This document shows, in pieces, positions 1-9,057 of a stretch of DNA of 64,000 nucleotides; within the stretch, counting starts at the first letter, position 1, and the number at the start of each line of letters is the position of its first letter. The DNA comes from an uncultured Bilophila sp. (GTDB lineage Bacteria > Desulfobacterota > Desulfovibrionia > Desulfovibrionales > Desulfovibrionaceae). The position numbers were made by a program, and so were the translations under genes. The DNA lies in assembly GCA_910585945.1 (NCBI GenBank), contig CAJUHZ010000005.1, positions 62,001-126,000 on the forward strand, read 5' to 3'. The notes below the pieces were generated by a model that was not told where the DNA came from, did not search any database, and worked only from the letters and a program-made list of their open reading frames with translations.

Positions 1-501
1 GGTTCTGCCGCCGGAGACTTGCTGATCGCCGCCGCGGGCGTCTTCTGCGTGATCGCCGCCGCGGATTATTTTTTCCAGAAATGGCAGTTCAACAAGCAAA
101 ACATGATGAGCAAGGACGAAGTGAAGCGGGAATACAAGGAAAGCGAGGGCGACCCGCTGATCAAGAGCAAACGCAAACAGCTGCATCAGGAAATGATCGC
201 CCAGAACCAGCTTGCCGCCGTCAGAAAGGCGAAGGTGCTTGTGACCAACCCCACCCATTTTGCCGTGGCGCTTGAGTATGAAAAGGGCGTGACGCCGCTG
301 CCCGTCGTTCTGGCCAAGGGCCAGGGCGTGCTGGCGCAGCGCATGATCCGTTTGGCCGAAGAAGAAGGCATCCCCATCATGCGCAATGTGCCTCTGGCGC
401 GCGGCCTGTTTGAACAGGGAGCCGAAAACGCCTACATTCCGCAAGACCTTATCGGACCCGTGGCGGAAGTGCTCCGCTGGGTGCAAAGCCTTCAGGGTTG
501 A
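1..501 (+). CDS. sctU: Type III secretion export switch protein SctU (YscU/FlhB family), 3' part
   Basis: The gene is cut by the window start; 166 residues are visible. The family sits in the inner membrane at the base of a type III secretion apparatus and switches substrate class by cleaving itself in an NPTH loop. NPTH is present at 247-258, preceded by the end of a membrane segment and the linker MSKDEVKREYKESEGDP. The linker, the short C-terminus and the ending AEVLRWVQ look more like injectisome SctU/YscU than flagellar FlhB, which normally ends AEVLAYVY. No stretch after NPTH seems missing. It implies that an injectisome cluster lies to the left. Flagellar FlhB is the alternative; the family itself is certain. 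Confidence 0.85.
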   Translation, partial: GSAAGDLLIAAAGVFCVIAAADYFFQKWQFNKQNMMSKDEVKREYKESEGDPLIKSKRKQLHQEMIAQNQLAAVRKAKVLVTNPTHFAVALEYEKGVTPLPVVLAKGQGVLAQRMIRLAEEEGIPIMRNVPLARGLFEQGAENAYIPQDLIGPVAEVLRWVQSLQG

Positions 502-558
502 AGACCCCAGACGCAAGCCGCTTCTGCCTGGAACAAAAAAAGTACGGACAAACCCGCC

Positions 559-1884
559 ATGAGCACTGGAACACGCGACACCGTCGACGTGCTGGAAAAA
601 CTCATCCGCTTGTGCGACGACCTCGCCTGGGGCCGCCCCGCCGATGAAAACGCCCTCTTTGCCCTGACCCGCAAAGGCGCGTCCACCCCGCAGCTTGAAC
701 GCCTGGCCGAAGCCTTCGGCATGATGACGGTCAAGGTGGAAGCCCGGGAATTCCAGCGCGCCGGACTGATTGAGGAACTGGAACAGCGCAACCAGGAACT
801 TGAGGAAGCCCGCGCCCGTCTTCAGGAGCGCAATGTCCAACTGGTGGAAACACTGCGGCGTGAGTACAATGTCCGTCGCGTCATCGGCCATTGCGAGGCC
901 ATGCGGCGTGTGGTGAATCAGGCACTGGCCATCGCGCGCCGCCCCATCAATACCCTGATTCTCGGCCCCACGGGCACGGGCAAGGAAGTCATCGCCAAGA
1001 CCATCCACTACCATTCTCCCCGGCGGGAGGCTCCCTTTATCGCGGTGAATTGCACGGCCATTCCCGACTCCCTGTTTGAAAGCGAACTCTTCGGCATTGA
1101 AAAGGGCGTGGCTACCGGGGTCAACGCCCGCCGCGGCCTGGTGGAAGAAGCCTCGGGCGGCACGCTCTTTCTTGACGAACTGGCGGACATGTCGCTGACC
1201 AACCAGGCCAAACTGCTGCGCGTGCTGGAAGAGCGCGAAGTGGTGCGGGTGGGCAGCGCCAAACCCACGCCCGTGGATATCAAGGTCATTGCCGCAACCA
1301 ATGCGGATCTGGAGCGGGCGGTAAAGGAAGGACGTTTTCGCGAAGACCTGTACTATCGCATCAATGTGGCGGAACTCCGCCTGCCTCCCCTGCGCGAGCG
1401 CGGCGATGACATTCTGCTGCTCGCAAGGCATTTGTTGGAGCAACACGGGCGGACCATGGGCAGGCCGCGTCTCCGGCTCGCGCCGGCCACGCAACAGTGT
1501 CTGCTGGCTTACGACTGGCCCGGCAACGTGCGCGAACTCAACAATGAAATGGAACGCTCCGCCGCCCTGGCTGTGGAAGACGTCATCCGCCCTTCCGATC
1601 TTTCTGCCCGGCTCCTCACGGCGCTGGCCGAAAACGGCGGCATCGGCACGGCCGCGCAACCGGAACCCGCCGCCCCTGCTTCAGCTTCCCGGCACGAAGC
1701 CCTGCCCGACGACCTCTTCAATCTGGAACGCGCGGAACGCCTGCTGGTGCAGCGCGCTCTCGAGGCCGGCAGGGGCAACAAGAGCCGGGCCGCCGCCCTG
1801 TTGGGCGTCACCCGCGAAGGTCTGCGCAAGAAACTGTTGCGCCTCGGCATTCGTGCAGAGAAAGAAAAGGACGGTGAGGAGTGA
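559..1884 (+). CDS. Sigma-54-type AAA+ transcriptional regulator with altered GAFTGA loop, no receiver domain
   Basis: 441 residues. Residues 1-60 have no recognised domain, 65-105 look like a coiled coil, then comes an AAA+ domain: Walker A GPTGTGKE (136-143), Walker B GGTLFLDE (200-207), an arginine-rich sensor region and WPGNVREL. A Fis-type helix-turn-helix lies near 405-435 (NKSRAAALLGVTREGLRKK). There is no response-regulator receiver, so activity is probably controlled by a partner protein or the N-terminal region. The loop that normally reads GAFTGA and touches sigma-54 reads GVATGV (183-188, bases 1105-1122). The gene starts 58 bases after sctU and its stop overlaps the phosphatase start, so it likely controls the secretion genes, the following operon, or both. 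Family assignment is secure; sigma-54 use is inferred. Confidence 0.9.
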   Translation: MSTGTRDTVDVLEKLIRLCDDLAWGRPADENALFALTRKGASTPQLERLAEAFGMMTVKVEAREFQRAGLIEELEQRNQELEEARARLQERNVQLVETLRREYNVRRVIGHCEAMRRVVNQALAIARRPINTLILGPTGTGKEVIAKTIHYHSPRREAPFIAVNCTAIPDSLFESELFGIEKGVATGVNARRGLVEEASGGTLFLDELADMSLTNQAKLLRVLEEREVVRVGSAKPTPVDIKVIAATNADLERAVKEGRFREDLYYRINVAELRLPPLRERGDDILLLARHLLEQHGRTMGRPRLRLAPATQQCLLAYDWPGNVRELNNEMERSAALAVEDVIRPSDLSARLLTALAENGGIGTAAQPEPAAPASASRHEALPDDLFNLERAERLLVQRALEAGRGNKSRAAALLGVTREGLRKKLLRLGIRAEKEKDGEE

Positions 1885-3935
1885 ACATGACTCTGCGGAC
1901 CCGCCTGGCCCTGCTGGTCACGCTCGCCGTCTCCGTCGCGGTGGGGCCGGTGTTGTACCTGACCTGGCGGATGGGCGGCGAAACCATGATCCGCATGGAA
2001 GAAAAAACCTTCTCCTCTCTTCTGCTGGCCGAAGAAGAAAGCCTGAACGCCGCGTTCATGGGGCTGCTGGCAAGCAAGGTGCTGGCCGTGCACGAACGCA
2101 AGAACCTGCTGAGAGAACACGCCGACAAGGCGATACGCGTCCTTGCCGCGCTTGAGATCGGGAAAACACGCGGATCGAAACGGGAACGACTGATAGAGCG
2201 TATCATGGAATGTTTCGATTCCGGGCGGATCCGGGTGGAACTCCTGCACCCGCAAGAGCTTGCCGCCGGCGGCCTCAGCCGCCTTGGCCTCAGTTTCGCA
2301 ACGCGAGACGCCAAGCAACGCCCCCTGCATCGGATTCTGGAACGCCTGCCGCGCGACGGGGATTTCGCCGTCATGGAACTGCCGCGCCGCCTGGCCATTG
2401 CGGGCGACGCGAAGGGGCTGACCTCCAAACTGGAAAGGCCGGCACTGGCCTTCTTCCTGCCGCTGGACAATTCCGCATCCGGCGTTTCTCCGTCAGGGCA
2501 GGTGTTCGTCGCCCTGACCTCGCTTGAGGATCTGGACGTTCAGACAGCCGCCTCGGAAACCGCCCTGCTGCAGGCCGCCAAAGACAAATTCGGGAGCATG
2601 AGCCTGTACCAGCACGGCCTGGTCTCCCTCCTGGACAGCCGGGGCAGGATCCTTGCCGGGGGCGGATCGCAGACGCTTCCCGCCGATCTGCCGCTGGAGG
2701 AAGCCCGGCGGCGCGGCCGCGCCAGCGCCACCCTGCCTTCCCCCCATGGCGACATGCTCTGTCTTGTCGCCTACAGCCGCGCGTTCGACTGGTATACGGT
2801 CATGGCCGCTCCGCTGTCCGAAATCCGCGCTCCCTCGGACGCGCTGCTTTTCCGCCTTATCGCGATCAGCCTGGGGCTGGTGATCCTGACGGCGCTGCTC
2901 GCGCTGGTCATGCTCGTGCGGGCGCTGCGGCCGCTTGAACTCCTTACGAACAAAACGGCCGCCCTCGCGCGGATGGATTTTTCCGATTCGGACGCGCTGA
3001 CGCAGATGGAACCGCTGATGACGCAGGGACTGCCCCATGATCGTAGGGACGAACTGGGCCGGTTGGCCCGAACCTTCGCGCACATGGGCAGGGCGCTGGC
3101 CGCGAACATCCGCAATCTCATGGCGGTCACCGCCAGCAAGGAGCGCATGGAAGGGGAACTGTCCGCTGCGCGGGACATTCAGATGGGCATCCTGCCGCCC
3201 CCGGACGGCGCGCCGGAAATCTGCGGCTTTTCAGCCTCCGCCTTTCTGGACCCCGCCAAGGAAGTGGGCGGCGATCTGTACGACTTTTTCATCACCCGCG
3301 ACGGCAGACGCGCGCTGGCCCTTGGCGATGTCTCCGGCAAGGGCGTGCCGGCCGCGCTGTTCATGTCCATGACCGTCACCCTGGTGCGCTACGCGCTGGA
3401 TTCCGGTCTGGACCCGGCGCAGGCCATGACGCGGGTCAACGCCATGCTGGAGGCGCACAATCCGGGCAACATGTTTGTCACGCTCTTTCTGGCCCTCTAC
3501 GATCCGCAAAGCGGAGAACTGGCCTACGCCAACGGCGGGCACTGCCTGCCGCTCGTCGTGAACGACCAGGACGCCCCTCCGCGAGTGCTGGACAAACTGA
3601 GCGGGCCTCTCGTAGGCGTCATGCCCGATGTGGAATATCAGGCATTCAGCGACCGCCTGGCCGAAGGCGAGACCTGCCTGCTCTTTACCGACGGCGTGAC
3701 CGAAGCCATGAACGAACGCAAGGAACTGTACGGCGAACAAAGACTCATGGCCTTCCTGACGCGGCACAGAAACGCCCCGCCAAAAGAACTTCTCGCCCTC
3801 ATTTTCAACGACCTGACCCGTTATCGCGGCAACGAACCGCAATCCGACGACATTACCATGCTTGCCTTCTGCCGCCCTTCACCCGCGTATGGTTGTGGAG
3901 CGGCGCAAAAAAAAGACAAGATTTCAGAGTGTTGA
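1881..3935 (+). CDS. Membrane-bound HAMP + SpoIIE/PP2C serine phosphatase (RsbU-like)
   Basis: 684 residues from GTG 1881, overlapping the previous stop; ATG 1887 is an alternative start. Order: membrane segment (about 6-28), extracytoplasmic sensor region (about 30-315), second membrane segment (about 318-345), HAMP-like linker, then a SpoIIE-type PP2C domain (about 425-670). Metal-binding motifs are visible: EVGGDLYDF, GDVSGKG, FTDGVTEA and QSDDIT. Such enzymes dephosphorylate STAS-domain anti-anti-sigma factors in partner-switching pathways, with the extracellular part setting activity. No STAS protein or anti-sigma kinase is encoded in this window, so the substrate is unknown. The downstream genes are nearly contiguous, suggesting one signalling unit. 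The short C-terminal tail after about 670 is lysine- and cysteine-containing and shows no domain. Confidence 0.92.
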   Translation: MNMTLRTRLALLVTLAVSVAVGPVLYLTWRMGGETMIRMEEKTFSSLLLAEEESLNAAFMGLLASKVLAVHERKNLLREHADKAIRVLAALEIGKTRGSKRERLIERIMECFDSGRIRVELLHPQELAAGGLSRLGLSFATRDAKQRPLHRILERLPRDGDFAVMELPRRLAIAGDAKGLTSKLERPALAFFLPLDNSASGVSPSGQVFVALTSLEDLDVQTAASETALLQAAKDKFGSMSLYQHGLVSLLDSRGRILAGGGSQTLPADLPLEEARRRGRASATLPSPHGDMLCLVAYSRAFDWYTVMAAPLSEIRAPSDALLFRLIAISLGLVILTALLALVMLVRALRPLELLTNKTAALARMDFSDSDALTQMEPLMTQGLPHDRRDELGRLARTFAHMGRALAANIRNLMAVTASKERMEGELSAARDIQMGILPPPDGAPEICGFSASAFLDPAKEVGGDLYDFFITRDGRRALALGDVSGKGVPAALFMSMTVTLVRYALDSGLDPAQAMTRVNAMLEAHNPGNMFVTLFLALYDPQSGELAYANGGHCLPLVVNDQDAPPRVLDKLSGPLVGVMPDVEYQAFSDRLAEGETCLLFTDGVTEAMNERKELYGEQRLMAFLTRHRNAPPKELLALIFNDLTRYRGNEPQSDDITMLAFCRPSPAYGCGAAQKKDKISEC

Positions 3936-3963
3936 GGAGCATTCCCTTCTTTCAGGAGAACAG

Positions 3964-6369
3964 ATGAGCACGCTTTCCGCAAAACGCCGCGCCACGCTGA
4001 TCGGCTGGCTCGCTATTCTGGCGTGCAGCCTGATCCTTTATGACGCGCTGCTTGTTTCTTCCCTGCACAAGGAGCTGTGGAACAGCGCGACAGCCTCGGC
4101 CCGCGTGGCCGTCGGGAGCCTGAAAAACAAGGTCGCTCTCGGCGTCCGTTTTGGGAAAAAGCTGGAAAAGTACCAAGGGCTTGAAATTATCGTGAAAAAG
4201 CTGGGGCGTGCAACGGGCATCCCCCTGGCCGTGCTGGGCGCGGATGGCAAGCTTCTCCATTCGCACGGGGATGTTCTGGTGACGGCAATCCCGATCAACC
4301 CGTCGGAAAAGCGACACGCCATGAAGGGAGGAGACAACATCCGCCTGCATGAGGACAGGGAAGGAGCAAGCGTGCTTGCCCCTGTTCTGCGGCGGGACGG
4401 CGGAGTGGCGGGCTACATTGCCGCCAGGGTGATCCGCGCGCCTCTGGAAGAAGAAACAGCCCGTTTGTTCCTCAGACAAGTGAAGGGACAGGGCCTGATC
4501 GCCCTGGGGGGGCTTCTCCTGCTCGGCGGCCTGTTCCATATCCGCCGGAAAGACGATGAGGAAAACCCTCGCCGGGAAGAAAGGTTCATCCGCATCGCCT
4601 GCTTCTGCGTTTTTCTCCTGGTCATGCTGGGCAACGGGGCGCTGGCCCTGCACGCCATCAGCGCACGATCCGCACAGGGTCTTGACGCGGATGCGGAACG
4701 CACAGGCGCGTTGTTGACGGATGACCTGAACCGGCTGTTGCTGGTGGGCGTCTCCCTGGATCGCGCCGATCGGGCGGATGCCTATCTGGCGGGCATTGCC
4801 GCCGCCCACGGCGGCGATCTTGTTCTGGATATCATCAATTCCGAAGGGACACGTTTTGCCGGAAGCGCTCCTCCCGATGTCGAGCTTTTGCCGGGCGGCC
4901 ACTCTTTCGCCCTGCTCGATCGCGCGTCCTCCCTGCATCAGGCTGCGGACAGCGGATGGACGCTGCGCGTTTCCATCGCGCGAAGCCCGTGGATGGAACG
5001 CATGATCGCCGCCGCGCTGGATATCCTCACCCTGGTGATCATTGCCCTGATTTTCATGGTGGAACTCTTTCTGCTGATCTCGCGCGGGATGGAAGCCCGA
5101 AGCGCCGGCCTGACCCACGCGAGATGTAGCGATCTGTTCCGTCCGCTGATGTTCGCGTTCATTCTGGCTATGGACATGTCCGTTTCCTTCATTCCCCTGC
5201 GCATGGCCGAACTCACGCCGTCCGGCGTTTTTTCCCGCGATCTCGTTCTGGGACTGCCCATCTCCGCCGAAATGGGCATGACCGGAATCAGCGTCCTGAT
5301 CGCCGGGGCATGGATGAAACGCCACGGCCCGCGTCCTCCCCTGCTCACGGGCATCGCCTGTATGACCATCGGTTATCTTGGCTCCATGCTTGCGGCAACG
5401 CCCTGGCAGTTTATCGCCGCCAGGGCCGCCGTCGGCCTGGGGTATGGTCTTTCTCTCCTCGCCGCGCAGGCCCATACCGTCAAGGACGGCAAGCTGGCCG
5501 ACATGTTCGCCGGGGTCTACGCTGGCTCGCTTTGCGGCAGCGCCCTGGGCGCCATGCTCGCGGAGCGCCTGGGCTACCCTCCGGTCTTCGCGCTTTCGGC
5601 ATGTGTTCTTGCCTGCCTTGTCCCGCTTGCCTGGCTGCTGCTGAAGCGCGACACAAACAATCGCGGCGCGCGCCGGCCGCAGGAAGACAGCACGGCGGAA
5701 ACAACAGCTTCGGTCTTTGCATCCTGCTTCGCGCCAGGCATTGCAGCAGGTTTTGCACGCTTCCGGCGGCTGCTTGCGGATCGGCGTCTTGTCGCCTTCA
5801 GCCTGCTTGGCGTCCTGCCTTCGGCCATGCTGTGCGTGGGCTTTCTCAACTATTTTCTTCCCGTATATCTGAAGGGCGCGGATGTGGCGCAATCCAATAT
5901 CGGGCGCGTGTACATGCTCAACTGCCTCATCGTCATTTACAGCGGCCCGCCGCTCTCCGCGCTGGTCATGAAATCGACGCGCAAGGCGCGCATGGTCTTC
6001 TGGGCGGGTCTGCTTTCCGCCCTCTCCCTGCTCGGTTTCATACTCCTGCCGCCCCTGCCCGCGTCCGTGCTCGGCTCCGTACTGATTGGGCTGGCTACAG
6101 GCCTGAACATCCCCGCCTACAGCGAATACCTCCTGCAACTGGATCTCGCCCGCGCCATTGGCGTGGATCAGGCCATGAGTCTGCTGGACGCCCTTCAGCG
6201 GATCGGGCAGGTGCTCGGGCCGATCTGCGTGGGCGGCGCGCTTGCCGTCATGAGCGTGGACAGCGCGGCCCTGTGGGCCGGAGGGGGGCTTGCCGCGATC
6301 TCCCTGCTCTTTCTGGTCCTGGTCGCGCCGGTGGAAAAAACGCGCGAAACCCGGGAGAACAAGGCATGA
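3964..6369 (+). CDS. MFS transporter fused to an N-terminal extracytoplasmic sensor-like region
   Basis: 801 residues from ATG 3964, chosen because it follows a CAGGAGAACAG ribosome-binding site and lies after the previous stop; the frame is open further upstream but overlaps the phosphatase. The N-terminal 385 residues contain a membrane segment (about 10-28), an extracytoplasmic region, a segment near 180-200, another near 220-240, a second extracytoplasmic region, and a segment near 360-385. The pattern resembles tandem Cache-like sensors, though no domain is proven. From about 410 onward come some 12 membrane segments with an MFS pattern (a GAWMKRHGPRP loop between helices 2 and 3). The 4-base ATGA overlap with the next gene implies translational coupling. 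It could be a transceptor or a transporter gated by a ligand; the substrate is unknown. Confidence 0.85.
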   Translation: MSTLSAKRRATLIGWLAILACSLILYDALLVSSLHKELWNSATASARVAVGSLKNKVALGVRFGKKLEKYQGLEIIVKKLGRATGIPLAVLGADGKLLHSHGDVLVTAIPINPSEKRHAMKGGDNIRLHEDREGASVLAPVLRRDGGVAGYIAARVIRAPLEEETARLFLRQVKGQGLIALGGLLLLGGLFHIRRKDDEENPRREERFIRIACFCVFLLVMLGNGALALHAISARSAQGLDADAERTGALLTDDLNRLLLVGVSLDRADRADAYLAGIAAAHGGDLVLDIINSEGTRFAGSAPPDVELLPGGHSFALLDRASSLHQAADSGWTLRVSIARSPWMERMIAAALDILTLVIIALIFMVELFLLISRGMEARSAGLTHARCSDLFRPLMFAFILAMDMSVSFIPLRMAELTPSGVFSRDLVLGLPISAEMGMTGISVLIAGAWMKRHGPRPPLLTGIACMTIGYLGSMLAATPWQFIAARAAVGLGYGLSLLAAQAHTVKDGKLADMFAGVYAGSLCGSALGAMLAERLGYPPVFALSACVLACLVPLAWLLLKRDTNNRGARRPQEDSTAETTASVFASCFAPGIAAGFARFRRLLADRRLVAFSLLGVLPSAMLCVGFLNYFLPVYLKGADVAQSNIGRVYMLNCLIVIYSGPPLSALVMKSTRKARMVFWAGLLSALSLLGFILLPPLPASVLGSVLIGLATGLNIPAYSEYLLQLDLARAIGVDQAMSLLDALQRIGQVLGPICVGGALAVMSVDSAALWAGGGLAAISLLFLVLVAPVEKTRETRENKA

Positions 6370-7943
6370 GCACGGCGCGCGACAGCCTTCGCGGCCTCAT
6401 TCCCGCCGCCATGAAGGCGTTCGAGACGGGGGCGTCTCTGCCCCTCGCCGCCTATGCCGCATCCTTCACAGGAGACACGCAAACCTTCAAGCATTCCTTG
6501 CAGGATGGCGGAGATCTGATCGATCTGGCTGTGGAAGAAAGCGCACGGCTTTTCTCTGCTCAAACAGGCGCGGCGCTCCGTCGCGAGCTGGAAGAAAACT
6601 TCCATGCCCTGACCGCCAACCATCACGGCGTGGATTTTCACCCGGAATTCATGCAGGGCAACCTGTTGTTTGCCATGAACTGCCGGCACGCCGTGCCCCT
6701 GTTCTCGTGCGGCGGCGTGCCAGGCAACAACGTGGCCTACCCGCGCGGCATTCTGCTCGGACGCGGCGATCCCGACAATCCGGACAAACCCGGCATGACA
6801 TGGCGGCCAGGCCGTCTGCCTGTGCTCCCGGATAAAAACCGTCATACGCTGGTCAGCGTGCAGCCCCCTTTTGGCGAACGCCCCGTGCGCGCGGCGCTCG
6901 CCGCCCTTCCCCGCAAGAGGCTGACCCTGAACGAAAGGGAAACGGCAACGCGCATCCTGCACGAAATCTACCTGCACCCGCGCGTGCTCGGGCAAGCCTC
7001 GTTTCGGGAACAGGCAAGCGTCATGAACGCCTTGCTGTGGGAGCGCCTCGCCGCTCCGGAGTGTGGATTGCCGCCCCTGGCGGCGCTGGACATGCAGTGC
7101 CTTTCGGGCCGTTTGATCGCCAGGGATATCGGCCGGACGCATACGCTGATCCATGATCTGCTGCTGGAACCGCCCCTTGCCTCCGCCGTGCGGGAAGAGC
7201 TGAACGGAGAACGTGCCTGCTGGACCACGAGCGATCGGGGGCAGGCGCGCGGCACCTTCCTGTTCTGGGGCGTGGATGAGGCGGGCAAGGCCCTGGCGCT
7301 TGCGCCTTCGGCGGACTTTCGGGAACTGTATGCTGTCGGACGGCCCCAATGGCGTATCCCGCTCCGTCCCGAAGCCTTGCGCGACGGTCTGGAGCGTCTG
7401 TACCTCCTGCCCTCGCTCTTTCTCCTTTTCACCGCCATCGCGCTGGCACGCGGGCTGCTCTGCGCGGGCGGCGTGTTCCAAAGCACGTACCTGCCGCGCA
7501 TGGCTTCCGGGCTGGCCGCGGCGTTGCGCCGTTGCGGCGAAAACGCTCTGGCCGATCGCGTGACCGTCCTGAGTCCGAGCTGTACAGGATTGCTGCCCCT
7601 GCGTCTGCCGTGGCCGGATGCAGCGTCCCGGGAAAAAAAAGCTGTGGGGCGAGCGGCCGGGGCACTGGATCTCGCCGCCGGCGGGGGTCTCAGCGCCCCC
7701 TTGTGGGAACGCGTGCGACATGTCCTGGTGGCGGATGCCCTTGCCGTCTCACTGCCCTATCACTACGAGGACTTGCTGGGAGAAAAGACGGACGACGCAA
7801 TCATGACGGCGCTCATGCGCGACGCCGCAACTGCCAGCCACCTGCCCATGCTGCCCTCTGCGGAGCCGAACAGCCAGTGCAACGGGCCGGAGAGGGAAAA
7901 ATCCAGCGCCGCCGGCGGCGATTCCGGAGACGCGTATGCCTGA
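6366..7943 (+). CDS. Uncharacterised protein in the phosphatase-MFS-racemase operon
   Basis: 525 residues from ATG 6366, which overlaps the MFS stop as ATGA; the frame is open for about 1 kb upstream, but that is only a shadow of the MFS gene. I do not recognise a family. Visible traits: no signal peptide, a conserved-looking block PLFSCGGVPGNNVAYPRG near residues 115-135, a central region rich in charged residues, one hydrophobic stretch near 340-365 and a low-complexity C-terminus (about 495-525) rich in Ser, Gly and Glu. Its end overlaps the racemase start by 8 bases, so it is probably made in step with it. Cysteines and glycines in the 115-135 block could belong to an active site, but that is speculation. 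Confidence 0.8.
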   Translation: MSTARDSLRGLIPAAMKAFETGASLPLAAYAASFTGDTQTFKHSLQDGGDLIDLAVEESARLFSAQTGAALRRELEENFHALTANHHGVDFHPEFMQGNLLFAMNCRHAVPLFSCGGVPGNNVAYPRGILLGRGDPDNPDKPGMTWRPGRLPVLPDKNRHTLVSVQPPFGERPVRAALAALPRKRLTLNERETATRILHEIYLHPRVLGQASFREQASVMNALLWERLAAPECGLPPLAALDMQCLSGRLIARDIGRTHTLIHDLLLEPPLASAVREELNGERACWTTSDRGQARGTFLFWGVDEAGKALALAPSADFRELYAVGRPQWRIPLRPEALRDGLERLYLLPSLFLLFTAIALARGLLCAGGVFQSTYLPRMASGLAAALRRCGENALADRVTVLSPSCTGLLPLRLPWPDAASREKKAVGRAAGALDLAAGGGLSAPLWERVRHVLVADALAVSLPYHYEDLLGEKTDDAIMTALMRDAATASHLPMLPSAEPNSQCNGPEREKSSAAGGDSGDAYA

Positions 7944-9057
7944 GATTCAAATCAATACAGAGGCCGTGCTCCACAATCTGGAGGTCATTCGCGGTCTGGA
8001 ACACGCCTGGGGCTTCACCCTTCTGCCGGTTTTGAAAATGGCCGCCGCCCACCCCGGGATTACCGCCCTGCTCCATGCCCGGGGCCGACCGAGCTATGGC
8101 GTGGCCGATGTGGACGAACACCTGGCGCACAGTTCTCATGCGCCCGACAGCGAAGGCCGCGTCCTTACCAACATCCCTCCTCTCCACAGAACGGATGATG
8201 TAACGCGCCTTTTCGAGCGGAGCGCCTTTTCCCGCGCGGAGGGCTTTCACGCGGTGGATGAAGCCGCACGGCGGCAAGGGCGAAAGCACGCCGCGCTGCT
8301 CATGGTGGATCTTGGCGACATGCGCGAGGGAGTTCCAGCTCCGGAAGCCCTTGCCCTGCTCCGCAAGGTGGCGCCTGCTTCCCGGCGGGCCTGCCGGGAA
8401 AACGGCGCGCGCGTCATCGGTCTTGGCGTGACCATGGGCTGTCTGTACGGCACATGCCCGGATGAAGAAAACATGGCCTGCCTGGAAGATCTCGCTTCCA
8501 AAGCGGAAAACGCCCTCGGCCATTCACTGAACGTGATCAGCCTGGGAGGAACCGTCTTCTGGAACTGGTTCGCGGAGCGAAAAAAAACATTGCGCCTCCC
8601 CGCTGGCTGCGCGCTGGAATTTCGCATGGGCGATCCCCTGCTGCTGGGCTACGACATGTACCGCAATCTCCCCTTGCAGGGCGGCGATTTTCGGCGGGAC
8701 ACCTTCCGACTTTCAGCCACGGTTCTCGAAGTGCACGATCGAGACATTCGTCCGCCCCGACACAGCGTGCACAATGGACACGGGCTTTCCGTCGCTCCCT
8801 TGCTGACGGGAAAAAGAACGCGCGCCCTGATCGACTGCGGAAGCCTGCACACGGATGTCGCCGGTCTTTCCCTGCAAATGCCGGGCGCGGAAATTGTGGA
8901 CTTCAGCGGGAATTACGCCATTCTTGATGTCACGGACTGTCCACGGCCCCCGCTCGTGGGGGAACATGTTCATTTTCTGCCTTCCTACTGGGCCGTCGCG
9001 CGCGCCTGCCGGGTTCCCCAAGTGATCAAAACAACCTACACCGCAAGGAATACATGA
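7936..9057 (+). CDS. PLP-dependent amino-acid racemase, alanine/ornithine racemase-like (fold III)
   Basis: 373 residues. The N-terminus carries the fold-III alanine-racemase barrel start with a candidate PLP lysine in PVLKMAAAHP (Lys34). The middle reads LLMVDLGDMREGVP and later NVISLGGT, matching the ornithine-racemase branch (MVDLGDLREG...SGG in relatives) better than classical Alr. Family members interconvert L- and D-amino acids; the substrate here is not determined. The C-terminal part (about 250-365) fits the beta domain. It starts inside the end of the 525-residue gene and ends overlapping the periplasmic binding protein start. A racemase inside a phosphatase/transporter operon suggests that a D-amino acid is made, sensed or exported; that is inference. 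Confidence 0.8.
   Translation: MPEIQINTEAVLHNLEVIRGLEHAWGFTLLPVLKMAAAHPGITALLHARGRPSYGVADVDEHLAHSSHAPDSEGRVLTNIPPLHRTDDVTRLFERSAFSRAEGFHAVDEAARRQGRKHAALLMVDLGDMREGVPAPEALALLRKVAPASRRACRENGARVIGLGVTMGCLYGTCPDEENMACLEDLASKAENALGHSLNVISLGGTVFWNWFAERKKTLRLPAGCALEFRMGDPLLLGYDMYRNLPLQGGDFRRDTFRLSATVLEVHDRDIRPPRHSVHNGHGLSVAPLLTGKRTRALIDCGSLHTDVAGLSLQMPGAEIVDFSGNYAILDVTDCPRPPLVGEHVHFLPSYWAVARACRVPQVIKTTYTARNT

Noticed and set aside
1..501. Reading as flagellar FlhB
   Set aside because: Linker and C-terminal residues fit SctU better; kept as an alternative because only the 3' part is present.
3952..6138. 728-codon minus-strand open frame opposite the sensor-MFS gene
   Set aside because: Shadow frame with Gln/His/Arg bias; the plus-strand membrane protein and its coupled starts are convincing.
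5310..6365. Extended N-terminus of the 525-residue protein
   Set aside because: It overlaps the MFS gene in another frame; the ATGA junction at 6366 gives the natural start.
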